Shown here: piece after piece, positions 1-5,861 of the stretch
Layout: each line of letters opens with the position of its first letter
Position numbering within the stretch: position 1 is the first letter of the stretch
DNA from: AC-69 sp044867345
GTDB taxonomy: Bacteria > Actinomycetota > UBA4738 > HRBIN12
Direction of reading: 5' to 3'
NCBI GenBank assembly: GCA_044867345.1
Contig: JBIOUU010000028.1
Coordinates: forward strand, 1 to 9,913
DNA: 9,913 nt
Program-made: the position numbers and the translations under genes
Notes under the pieces: generated by a model
Told to the model about the DNA's origin: nothing
Database searches by the model: none
Seen by the model: the letters and a program-made list of their open reading frames with translations, nothing else

Positions 1-58
1 AGAAGGCGGCGCGCGGCCCCGCCCATCGTGGACGGCGTGCACGGATGGCGTAGTGGCG

Positions 59-1219
59 TCACGCGCCGAGCGACTTCAGGATGTGGCGGGCGATCACGAC
101 GCGCTGGATCTGGTTCGTTCCCTCGTAGATCTGCGTGATCTTCGCATCGCGCATCATCCGCTCCACCGGATACTCGCGGATGTAGCCGTAGCCCCCCAGG
201 ATCTGCACGGCGTCGGTCGTGATCTCCATGGCAGCATCCGACGCGAAGCACTTCGCGGTGGCCGAGAAATATGTCATCCGTGGATCGCCCGAGTCACACA
301 GGGCGAGCGCCCGATAGACCAGCAGCCTGGAGGCTTCGATCTTCATCGCCATGTCGGCCAGCATGAACTGGATGGCCTCGAAGTCGACGATCCGCTGCCC
401 GAACTGCCGCCGCTCCGTCGCGTACCTCGACGAGACGTCGAACGCGCCCTGCGCGATGCCCAGAGCCTGCGCCGCGATAGCCGGCCGCGAATAGTCGAGG
501 GTCTGCATGGCATACGCGAAGCCCTCACCCTCCTGGCCGATCAGTCGGTCGGCGGGGATCCGGCAGTCCTCCAGGATCACCTCGCGGGTGGGCGATCCCC
601 GGATCCCCATCTTGTCCTCCTTCCGGCCGAAGGAGATGCCGGGGTCGTCCCGCATAACGAGGAACGCGGAGACACCTTTGGTCTTCCGCGAGGGGTCCGC
701 AGTGGCGAACAGGACGTAGGCGTGGGAAACGCCGGCTCCGGTGATGAACCGCTTGGTGCCCGACAGGACGAACGCATCGCCGTCGGGCACGTACCGCGTG
801 GTCATCGCGGCAGGGTCCGAGCCGGCCCCCGGCTCGGTCAGCGCGTAGGACATCAGGATGTCTCCGCGGCAGATCCCCTCGGTCATCGAGCGTTCCTTGT
901 CGCGGTCGCCGGCCACCTTCAGGGGAACCACGCCGAGCTTGCATACGCCCGGGATCAGCGAGACGCCGGCCGACACCCGGGCGAGCTCCTCGATCAGCAG
1001 GCCGAAGGCGAGCGAGCCACCGCCGGAGCCGCCGAACTCCTCCGGATAGCCCACCGCCATGAGGTCGTTGTCGACGAGCACCTTGTAGACGTCCTCGGGC
1101 CACTCATCGGTCTCGTCGATCTCGGCGGCCCGGGGGGCGATCCGCTCCTCGGCGATCCGCCGGACGATCGCGCGGAACTCCTCGAGCTCCCCCGGCAGCT
1201 CGAAGCGGTCCTCGGCCAT
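59..1219 (-). CDS. Acyl-CoA dehydrogenase, FadE25-like, 386 aa
   Basis: This FAD-dependent enzyme should oxidise an acyl-CoA to the trans-2-enoyl-CoA and pass electrons to an electron-transfer flavoprotein. The protein has the full single-domain length of the family. The flavin/substrate motif YALTEPGAGSD lies at residues 125-135, KRFITGAG at 156-163, RRQFG at 270-274, and the C-terminal ITQIYEGTNQIQR at 361-373, in which Glu366 is the expected catalytic base. The overall pattern resembles, from memory, mycobacterial FadE25; the acyl substrate cannot be read from sequence. The reading frame extends upstream to 1282, but that start would overlap the thiolase by 50 bases. The ATG at 1219 begins the conserved N-terminal helix and leaves a 13-base gap after the thiolase stop. 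No strong ribosome site precedes it, so it is probably co-transcribed with the thiolase. A methylsuccinyl-CoA dehydrogenase role is possible by context, but those I know are longer. Confidence 0.93.
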   Translation of the reverse strand: MAEDRFELPGELEEFRAIVRRIAEERIAPRAAEIDETDEWPEDVYKVLVDNDLMAVGYPEEFGGSGGGSLAFGLLIEELARVSAGVSLIPGVCKLGVVPLKVAGDRDKERSMTEGICRGDILMSYALTEPGAGSDPAAMTTRYVPDGDAFVLSGTKRFITGAGVSHAYVLFATADPSRKTKGVSAFLVMRDDPGISFGRKEDKMGIRGSPTREVILEDCRIPADRLIGQEGEGFAYAMQTLDYSRPAIAAQALGIAQGAFDVSSRYATERRQFGQRIVDFEAIQFMLADMAMKIEASRLLVYRALALCDSGDPRMTYFSATAKCFASDAAMEITTDAVQILGGYGYIREYPVERMMRDAKITQIYEGTNQIQRVVIARHILKSLGA

Positions 1220-1232
1220 GCGCGCCCGGAAC

Positions 1233-2417
1233 CTACGCCGGCCGTCGCAGGACCAGGGCGTCGCCCTGGCCCCCGCCGCCACAGATGGTCGCGCCGCCGA
1301 GGTCCACCCCGCGCCGGCGCATCTCGTGGGCGAGCGTGAGGACGATCCGGGCGCCGCTCATGCCGATGGGATGTCCGAGGGCGACGGCGCCTCCCTTCAC
1401 GTTGACGATGTCGTCCGAGACCCCGAGCACCTTCGTCACGTTCAGCGCGACGGCGGCGAACGCCTCGTTCACCTCGATCAACCCGAGGTCGTGGACGTCG
1501 AGCCCGGCCTTCTTCAGCGCGTTCTGGAGGGCGATGGCCGGCACCGAGTGCAGGTACGCGAATCGCTCGGCGGCCATGCCGTGAGCAACGATCTCGGCGA
1601 TCGGCTCCAGGCCGAGCTCCAATGCCGTGTCCTCACCGGTCACCACGACGGCCGCCCCGCCGTCGGAGATCTGCGAAGCGTTGCCGGCCGTGATCGTCCC
1701 GTTCGCGCCGAACGCCGGTGGCAGGGTCCCGAGGCTTTCGGCGGTGGTGTCGGGTCGGATGCCCTCGTCGAGACGGACGAGGACCACGCCGCCTGATGGC
1801 TGCGGCGCCTCGACGGGGACCACCTCCTCGGCCATCCGGCCGTCCTCCCACGCCGCGTGGGCCCGCCGGTGCGACCGGGCGGCCCACTCGTCCTGCTCAT
1901 CGCGCGTGATGCCGAGGTCCGCGTTCACCCGATCCGATGATTCCCCCATCGTCATCCTGGTGAACGAGGACCACAGCCCGTCGTGGATCATCGAGTCGAC
2001 CAGCTCGGTGTGTCCCAGGCGCTGGCCGCCGCGAGCCTTGGGAAGCAGGTACGGCGCCTGCGTCATGGACTCCATGCCGCCGGCCACCACGACCTCGACC
2101 TCTCCGGCTCGGATCAGCTGGTCGGCGAGGGCGATGGCGGTCAGGGCGGACGGGCACACCTTGTTGATGGTGATGGACGGGACCTCCTTGGGGATCCCGG
2201 CGGCCACGGCGGCCTGGCGGGCGGTGATCTGCCCCGTCCCGGCCTGGATCACGTGGCCCATGATCACGTAGTCGACCCGCTCGGGGGCCACACCGGATCG
2301 TTTCAGGGCCTCACGGATGGCTGCCGCTCCGAGGTCGGCGGCGGAGAGGGCGGCCAGCGATCCCCGGAGCTTGCCGATGGGCGTCCGGGCACCCGCGACG
2401 ATCACGGATGGGCTCAC
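1233..2417 (-). CDS. Thiolase (acetyl-CoA acetyltransferase type, FadA4-like), 394 aa
   Basis: A cytosolic thiolase that either condenses two acetyl-CoA to acetoacetyl-CoA or cleaves 3-ketoacyl-CoA. The nucleophilic cysteine is Cys88 in INKVCPSAL, the NEAF motif is at 317-320, His349 lies in GGAVALGHPIGMSG and the second catalytic cysteine is Cys379 in TICGGGGQGDAL. Length is normal for the family. The usual Gly after the nucleophile (CGS) is Pro here, and the C-terminal motif is CGGGGQGDA rather than CIGGGQGIA; both variants recall, from memory, the mycobacterial FadA4 branch. The start is a GTG at 2417 with no ribosome-binding site; a TAGACT box ends 6 bases before it, which suggests a leaderless mRNA. 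It is the first gene of a two-gene unit with the downstream acyl-CoA dehydrogenase. Direction (biosynthetic or degradative) is not shown by the sequence. Confidence 0.94.
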   Translation of the reverse strand: MSPSVIVAGARTPIGKLRGSLAALSAADLGAAAIREALKRSGVAPERVDYVIMGHVIQAGTGQITARQAAVAAGIPKEVPSITINKVCPSALTAIALADQLIRAGEVEVVVAGGMESMTQAPYLLPKARGGQRLGHTELVDSMIHDGLWSSFTRMTMGESSDRVNADLGITRDEQDEWAARSHRRAHAAWEDGRMAEEVVPVEAPQPSGGVVLVRLDEGIRPDTTAESLGTLPPAFGANGTITAGNASQISDGGAAVVVTGEDTALELGLEPIAEIVAHGMAAERFAYLHSVPAIALQNALKKAGLDVHDLGLIEVNEAFAAVALNVTKVLGVSDDIVNVKGGAVALGHPIGMSGARIVLTLAHEMRRRGVDLGGATICGGGGQGDALVLRRPA

Positions 2418-2423
2418 GCGACC

Positions 2424-2429
2424 AGTCTA
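2424..2429 (-). promoter_or_regulatory. Putative -10 box of the thiolase-dehydrogenase unit
   Basis: Read on the minus strand this is TAGACT, followed by 6 bases and the GTG start at 2417. It fits TANNNT, and a start point about 7 bases downstream would fall on the start codon, giving a leaderless transcript. I see no convincing -35 hexamer. Confidence 0.55.
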
Positions 2430-2459
2430 CGACCGGCCGTTCCGCCGCTTCGTCGCGCC

Positions 2460-2465
2460 TAGACT
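2460..2465 (+). promoter_or_regulatory. Putative -10 box of the LLM oxidoreductase gene
   Basis: TAGACT followed by 7 bases and the ATG at 2473, with no Shine-Dalgarno sequence between. This is the same hexamer as the divergent thiolase box, in mirror orientation 30 bases away. A leaderless transcript starting at the ATG is likely. No clear -35 is visible. Confidence 0.55.
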
Positions 2466-2472
2466 CGTGGGC

Positions 2473-3345
2473 ATGGACCCCTCCTTCGGTGTAACGGTCA
2501 TCCCGTCCGTCTCCGAGCGGTCCGATCCGGTCGCCGAGGCTCGGCACGCGGAGGATCTCGGGTTCGACCTCGTGACGGTGTGGGACCACCTCCACGGGGA
2601 GCGGCCGTCCTTCGAGACCTGGACCCTGCTCACGTGGATCGCCGCGTCGACCTCACACATCTCGGTGGGGCCGAACGTGCTCGGCCTGCCGTACCGCAAC
2701 CCGGCCGTCACGGCGAAGATGGCGGAGACGCTGGACCGACTGTCCGGCGGCCGGCTGGTCCTTGGCTTGGGCGCCGGTGGCAACGATCGTGAGTTCGAGG
2801 CGTTTGGGCTGCCGCAGCGCTCTCCCGGGGAGAAGATCGCGTCCCTGGAAGAGGCGGTCACGATCATCCGCGGCGTGTGGTTCGCACCAGCGTTTTCCTT
2901 CGAGGGCCGCCATTACCGAACGGTCGGCGCCGAGGTCGAGCCCAAGCCGTCGCGGCCCATCCCCATCTGGCTCGGAACGTACGGGCGCCATGGGCTCGAG
3001 CTGGCGGGGCGGATGGCCGACGGCTGGCTCCCCTCGATGGCGTACGCGCCGCCGGACGTCGCTCGGGAGAAGCTGAAGGTGGTGAAGGAGTCGGCCGCAC
3101 GCGCCGGCCGCGACCCCCAAGCGTTGACCTACGCGTACAACGTGTCGGTGCGGGTGGGCGGCGGACCCCCTTCCGATCCCGACCGCATGGTCGCCGGCGA
3201 GCCCGGCCCGATCGCCGAGCGACTGGCCGGGCTCGCGTCCGACGGCTTCACGTGCTTCAACGTCTGGCTGTCCGGCGACCGGTCGGAGCAACGCGAGCGC
3301 CTGGCGAAGGACGTGATTCCGGCGGTGCGCGAGCTGGCGAGATGA
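2473..3345 (+). CDS. LLM class (probably F420-dependent) oxidoreductase, 290 aa
   Basis: A member of the bacterial-luciferase-like TIM-barrel family; in actinobacteria most such proteins use the deazaflavin F420, though some use FMN, so the cofactor is inferred. Recognisable segments are the N-terminal AEDLGFDLVTVWDH, the barrel signature RNPAVTAKMAETLDRLSGGR followed by LVLGLGAGG, the segment GLPQRSPGEKIASLEEAV, and near the middle PIPIWLGTYGRHGLELAG then RMADGWLPS. The substrate cannot be predicted. The open frame reaches back to 2317, inside the divergent thiolase, but the conserved domain begins right after the ATG at 2473, and the TAGACT box 7 bases before it supports that start. It converges on the FtsH-like gene with only 10 bases between the stops. 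No functional link to the neighbouring CoA enzymes is shown. Confidence 0.9.
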   Translation: MDPSFGVTVIPSVSERSDPVAEARHAEDLGFDLVTVWDHLHGERPSFETWTLLTWIAASTSHISVGPNVLGLPYRNPAVTAKMAETLDRLSGGRLVLGLGAGGNDREFEAFGLPQRSPGEKIASLEEAVTIIRGVWFAPAFSFEGRHYRTVGAEVEPKPSRPIPIWLGTYGRHGLELAGRMADGWLPSMAYAPPDVAREKLKVVKESAARAGRDPQALTYAYNVSVRVGGGPPSDPDRMVAGEPGPIAERLAGLASDGFTCFNVWLSGDRSEQRERLAKDVIPAVRELAR

Positions 3346-3355
3346 GCCGAGCCCG

Positions 3356-5167
3356 CTAGCTTCGGTTGGCCAGGGCCTTCTCGATGACGGTGGTGATCTC
3401 CTCGGCCACGAGCTCGTCCCGCTCGATGAGCGCATCCCGGAGAGCCATGACGACGTCCCGGTTGTCCTCCAGGAGCTCCGTGACGCGCGCCTTCTGCTCC
3501 GTGAGGATGTCCTCGACCCGTCCCTTCCCGTCCCGATCGGCCAGGACCTTGCCCACCAGGTTCTTGCTCCCGATGGGGCCTTCCGCGATGGCGTCGTAGG
3601 AGATCAGCGAGCCGGCCATCCCGAAGGACCCGACCATCTGGGCGGCGAGCTGCGTCGCTCCCGCGAGGTCCGACGCGGGACCCGTTCCCGACTCCCCCAG
3701 GAAGACCTCCTCGGAGACCAGGCCGCCGAGCGCGATGGCGACGTGGGCCTCGATCTCCGAGCGCGACCGGGTGAACCGCTCCTCCTCGTCCCCATGGGCC
3801 AGCAGCCCGAGCGACAGGCGCCGCTTGATGATCGACAGGACCTCGAGCCGCCGCCCCTTGCCGAAGAAGTACGCGACCGAGGCGTGCCCGGCCTCGTGCG
3901 TCGCCACCGCGATCCGCTCGGCGTCGGTGTAGATCACGGGTTGCTTGATCCCGATCTCCTCGGTGAGCTTGGCCTCATACACGTCGTCGACGTTCATCTG
4001 TCGCCGGCCGTCCCGGAGTGCAACGAGCAGGGATTCATCGAAGAGGTGCTCGATCATCACCGGCGTGTACCCGAACGTGTCGTGCGCCATCCGCTCGCGG
4101 GACGAGTCCTCGTCCAGTTGCGGATGATGCGCCTTGCGATCCAGGAAGAAGTCGATCAGGTCGCGTCGCCCCTGCTTCGTCGGCAGGTCGAAGTACAGCC
4201 GTCGGTCGAACCGTCCCGGGCGAAGGAGCGCGGCGTCCAGGTTGTCGGACCGGTTGGTCGCCGCGATCAGCAGGATATTGTTGTAGCCGGGCTTGCCGGC
4301 CGAGATCCGCCGCTCGGGCGTGATGAACCCGTTGATCCACTCGATCACACCGCCCTTCAGCCGCTGGAGGAACGGAGGAGTGTCGAAGGACTGCATCTGA
4401 ATCAACAGCTCGTTGACCATGCCCGAGCCGCCGGGACCGATGATCCGGTTGGTTGCGCGGCCCAGGCCTGTGGGGTCCCGGGAGGCGGAGAGTGCGCCCC
4501 GATCCGATCCGATGGCGTCGATCTCCTCGATGAAGCCGATCGCGCCCCCTTCCTTGCGCGCCAGTTTGCGGAGCCGTTTGAAGAACGAGCGGATGCGCGA
4601 CCCGGTCATCCCGAACCACATCGACTGGAACGCGGGAGCCGAGATGAACAGGAACGGCACACCGGCCTGCTTCGCCATGGCCTTGGCCAGGTACGTCTTG
4701 CCCGTCCCGGGGGGCCCCTCGAACAGGATCCCTCGGCGGGGATTGCCCCCAAGCTCGTCGCGGAAGGTGGCGTAGCCCAGGAACACGTCGAGGGTCCGCA
4801 CGACCTCATCTACCTGCCCGTCGAGCCCTCGGACGTCGGTCAGGCCGACCTCGATCTCCTCGGGCCGAACGACGATGTGAGGGGAGCGTCCGCTGAACAG
4901 CGGCATGGCCATCATCAGCAGGATGGCCAGGAAGATCAGGATCACCGGCAGGAACAGGATCATGTTGGGGCCGGGACTCGGCATCCGGATGGGGTTGTCG
5001 GTGAGGTACCGGTACCACAGGTACCCGTCGAGCCCCACCAGGACGAGGATCAATCGCCGCACGCGCTTCTTGCGGGTCCGCTCGCGGATCCGGAAGACGT
5101 CCGCCTTCCCGGCCCGCAGGACCTCGGACCCCTCGAGCACCGCTGCGGTCGATCGTTCCTCTCTCAC
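3356..5167 (-). CDS. Divergent FtsH-family membrane AAA+ zinc metalloprotease, 603 aa
   Basis: Predicted to be a membrane-anchored ATP-driven protease that unfolds and degrades proteins. Two hydrophobic segments (about residues 38-55 and 69-92) are joined by only about 15 residues, so the extracytoplasmic domain normal in FtsH is nearly absent. The AAA+ module has Walker A GPPGTGKT (151-158), a pore-loop-like MWFG (183-186), Walker B GFIEE (211-215), sensor-like AATNR (302-306) and arginine fingers in LLRPGRFDRR (R316, R319). The protease domain has HEAGH (424-428) and a likely third zinc ligand Asp500 in ASDLAGAT. Oddities are Glu214 where Walker B normally has Asp, and about 40 extra residues between Walker B and the sensor motif. 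The frame opens at 5233, but GTG at 5167 is preceded by AGGAAGGGG with 6-base spacing and is preferred; ATG 5206 has nothing comparable. No partner gene is adjacent on the same strand. Confidence 0.88.
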   Translation of the reverse strand: MREERSTAAVLEGSEVLRAGKADVFRIRERTRKKRVRRLILVLVGLDGYLWYRYLTDNPIRMPSPGPNMILFLPVILIFLAILLMMAMPLFSGRSPHIVVRPEEIEVGLTDVRGLDGQVDEVVRTLDVFLGYATFRDELGGNPRRGILFEGPPGTGKTYLAKAMAKQAGVPFLFISAPAFQSMWFGMTGSRIRSFFKRLRKLARKEGGAIGFIEEIDAIGSDRGALSASRDPTGLGRATNRIIGPGGSGMVNELLIQMQSFDTPPFLQRLKGGVIEWINGFITPERRISAGKPGYNNILLIAATNRSDNLDAALLRPGRFDRRLYFDLPTKQGRRDLIDFFLDRKAHHPQLDEDSSRERMAHDTFGYTPVMIEHLFDESLLVALRDGRRQMNVDDVYEAKLTEEIGIKQPVIYTDAERIAVATHEAGHASVAYFFGKGRRLEVLSIIKRRLSLGLLAHGDEEERFTRSRSEIEAHVAIALGGLVSEEVFLGESGTGPASDLAGATQLAAQMVGSFGMAGSLISYDAIAEGPIGSKNLVGKVLADRDGKGRVEDILTEQKARVTELLEDNRDVVMALRDALIERDELVAEEITTVIEKALANRS

Positions 5168-5173
5168 GGGCGT

Positions 5174-5182
5174 CCCCTTCCT
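5174..5182 (-). promoter_or_regulatory. Strong ribosome-binding site that fixes the FtsH-like start
   Basis: On the minus strand this reads AGGAAGGGG, 6 bases before the GTG at 5167. It is the best Shine-Dalgarno match in the window and selects this GTG over the upstream in-frame ATG codons at 5206 and 5233. Confidence 0.65.
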
Positions 5183-5204
5183 GGCCGACGGACCGTCTCC
5201 AGGC

Positions 5205-5210
5205 ATCGTA
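5205..5210 (-). promoter_or_regulatory. Putative -10 box of the FtsH-like gene
   Basis: TACGAT on the minus strand (TANNNT), 37 bases before the chosen GTG, so transcription could start near 5198 and include the ribosome-binding site. It overlaps the alternative ATG at 5206, another reason to prefer the downstream start. There is no clear -35. Confidence 0.4.
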
Positions 5211-5302
5211 GGGGGGCACCCGATGGCGCGCATCCGCCCTTCGCCCTAGGGAGCTTCCGAAGGGCTTACGGAGCCCGAGTGCCGGGATCCGGGCCGAACG
5301 GC

Positions 5303-5308
5303 TATGGT
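5303..5308 (+). promoter_or_regulatory. Possible -10 box for the small ORF and epimerase
   Basis: TATGGT (TANNNT) lies 32 bases before the GTG at 5341, in the divergent region facing the FtsH-like gene. No good -35 is visible, so this is only a candidate. Confidence 0.3.
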
Positions 5309-5340
5309 GGGTGCCTGCCCGCCTCCCTCGAGAGACGCCC

Positions 5341-5463
5341 GTGGCCAGGAAGAACCAGATCCCCGTGACCCAGGAGGACGCCCGGACGATCGGGCCATTG
5401 GGCCGAGGGCTCCCCCGGGGCGTGGACTTGCGAGCCGTCAAGGACGCCGTTGACCCATGCTGA
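5341..5463 (+). CDS. Small ORF, 40 aa, overlapping the epimerase start
   Basis: I do not recognise this short protein. It runs from a GTG at 5341 to a TGA at 5461-5463, and its last 7 bases (ATGCTGA) contain the ATG of the epimerase gene, an arrangement typical of translational coupling. By my count 35 of its 40 sense codons end in G or C, as in the neighbouring real genes. The protein is hydrophilic with a basic N-terminus (ARKNQIPVTQEDAR) and ends in DAVDPC; it has no membrane segment or known motif. Only a weak purine stretch (GAGAGA) precedes the start; GTG at 5311 or 5365 are alternatives. It could be a genuine small protein, a leader peptide that sets epimerase translation, or a chance open frame. 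Confidence 0.5.
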   Translation: MARKNQIPVTQEDARTIGPLGRGLPRGVDLRAVKDAVDPC

Positions 5464-5861
5464 CCGGCATCGACCACGTGGGGATCGCGGTCGAGGACCT
5501 CGACGCCGCGGTCGAGCTGTATCGGCACACGCTCGCGATCGAGCCCTGCCACCGCGAAGTCGTTCAGTCGCAGGGCGTCGAGGAGGTGCTGTTCGAGGTG
5601 GGCGACTCGCGCATCCAACTGGTCGGCGCGCTGGGCCCGGACACGCCGGTAGGGCGATTCCTGGCCAAGCGCGGTCCGGGCCTCCACCATCTCGGGCTCC
5701 GCGTCGACGACGTCGCCGCCACCCTCCAGGCGTTCCGCGCGGCTGGCATCCCCCTGGTCGACGAATCGCCTCGCTCCGGATCGCGCGGTACCACGATCGC
5801 GTTCGTCCACCCGACGGGGATGAGCGGCGTCCTCGTCGAGCTTGTCCAGGACGCTCGCTAG
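5457..5861 (+). CDS. mce: Methylmalonyl/ethylmalonyl-CoA epimerase, VOC superfamily, 134 aa
   Basis: Interconverts the 2R and 2S forms of methylmalonyl-CoA, and in bacteria with an ethylmalonyl-CoA pathway also ethylmalonyl-CoA. The protein has the normal short length and the paired beta-alpha-beta-beta-beta modules of the VOC fold. The expected metal ligands are His7 (IDHVGIAV), Gln54 (DSRIQLV), His78 (GLHHLGLRV) and Glu128 (GVLVELV). A glutamate near residue 43 may be a catalytic base, a tentative assignment. The ATG at 5457 starts the conserved LTGIDHVGIAV strand; AAGGA lies 12 bases before it, rather far, so coupling to the overlapping small ORF may drive translation. Its end interlocks with the convergent ccr gene, whose product (2S)-ethylmalonyl-CoA is a plausible substrate. 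Confidence 0.93.
   Translation: MLTGIDHVGIAVEDLDAAVELYRHTLAIEPCHREVVQSQGVEEVLFEVGDSRIQLVGALGPDTPVGRFLAKRGPGLHHLGLRVDDVAATLQAFRAAGIPLVDESPRSGSRGTTIAFVHPTGMSGVLVELVQDAR
5858..5861. other. Interlocked stop codons of mce and ccr (CTAG)
   Basis: The TAG of mce (5859-5861, plus) and the TAG of ccr (5858-5860, minus) share the palindrome CTAG. There is no room for an intergenic terminator, so each transcript must run into the antisense of the other gene or end inside it. Confidence 0.9.

Noticed and set aside
1..58. Possible end of a plus-strand gene (TAG at 51-53) or start of a minus-strand gene (ATG at 26 or GTG at 42)
   Set aside because: Fewer than 20 codons are visible in any frame, there is no motif or ribosome site, and codon bias does not decide between frames.
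53..1339. 428-codon open frame on the plus strand, antisense to the acyl-CoA dehydrogenase
   Set aside because: Low-complexity, Arg/Gly/Asp/His-rich translation with no family pattern; it mirrors a well-supported gene and is a product of high GC codon bias.
3346..3355. Terminator between the convergent LLM and FtsH-like genes
   Set aside because: The gap is only 10 bases, and I see no stem-loop followed by T residues in it.
5255..5280. Near-palindrome CTTCCGAAG between the FtsH-like gene and the small ORF
   Set aside because: Too short, with a mismatch at the centre and no U-tract, to claim a terminator or operator.
3743..5368. 541-codon open frame on the plus strand, antisense to the FtsH-like gene
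   Set aside because: The opposite strand encodes a protein with clear AAA+ and HEAGH motifs; this frame shows none and is a GC-bias shadow.
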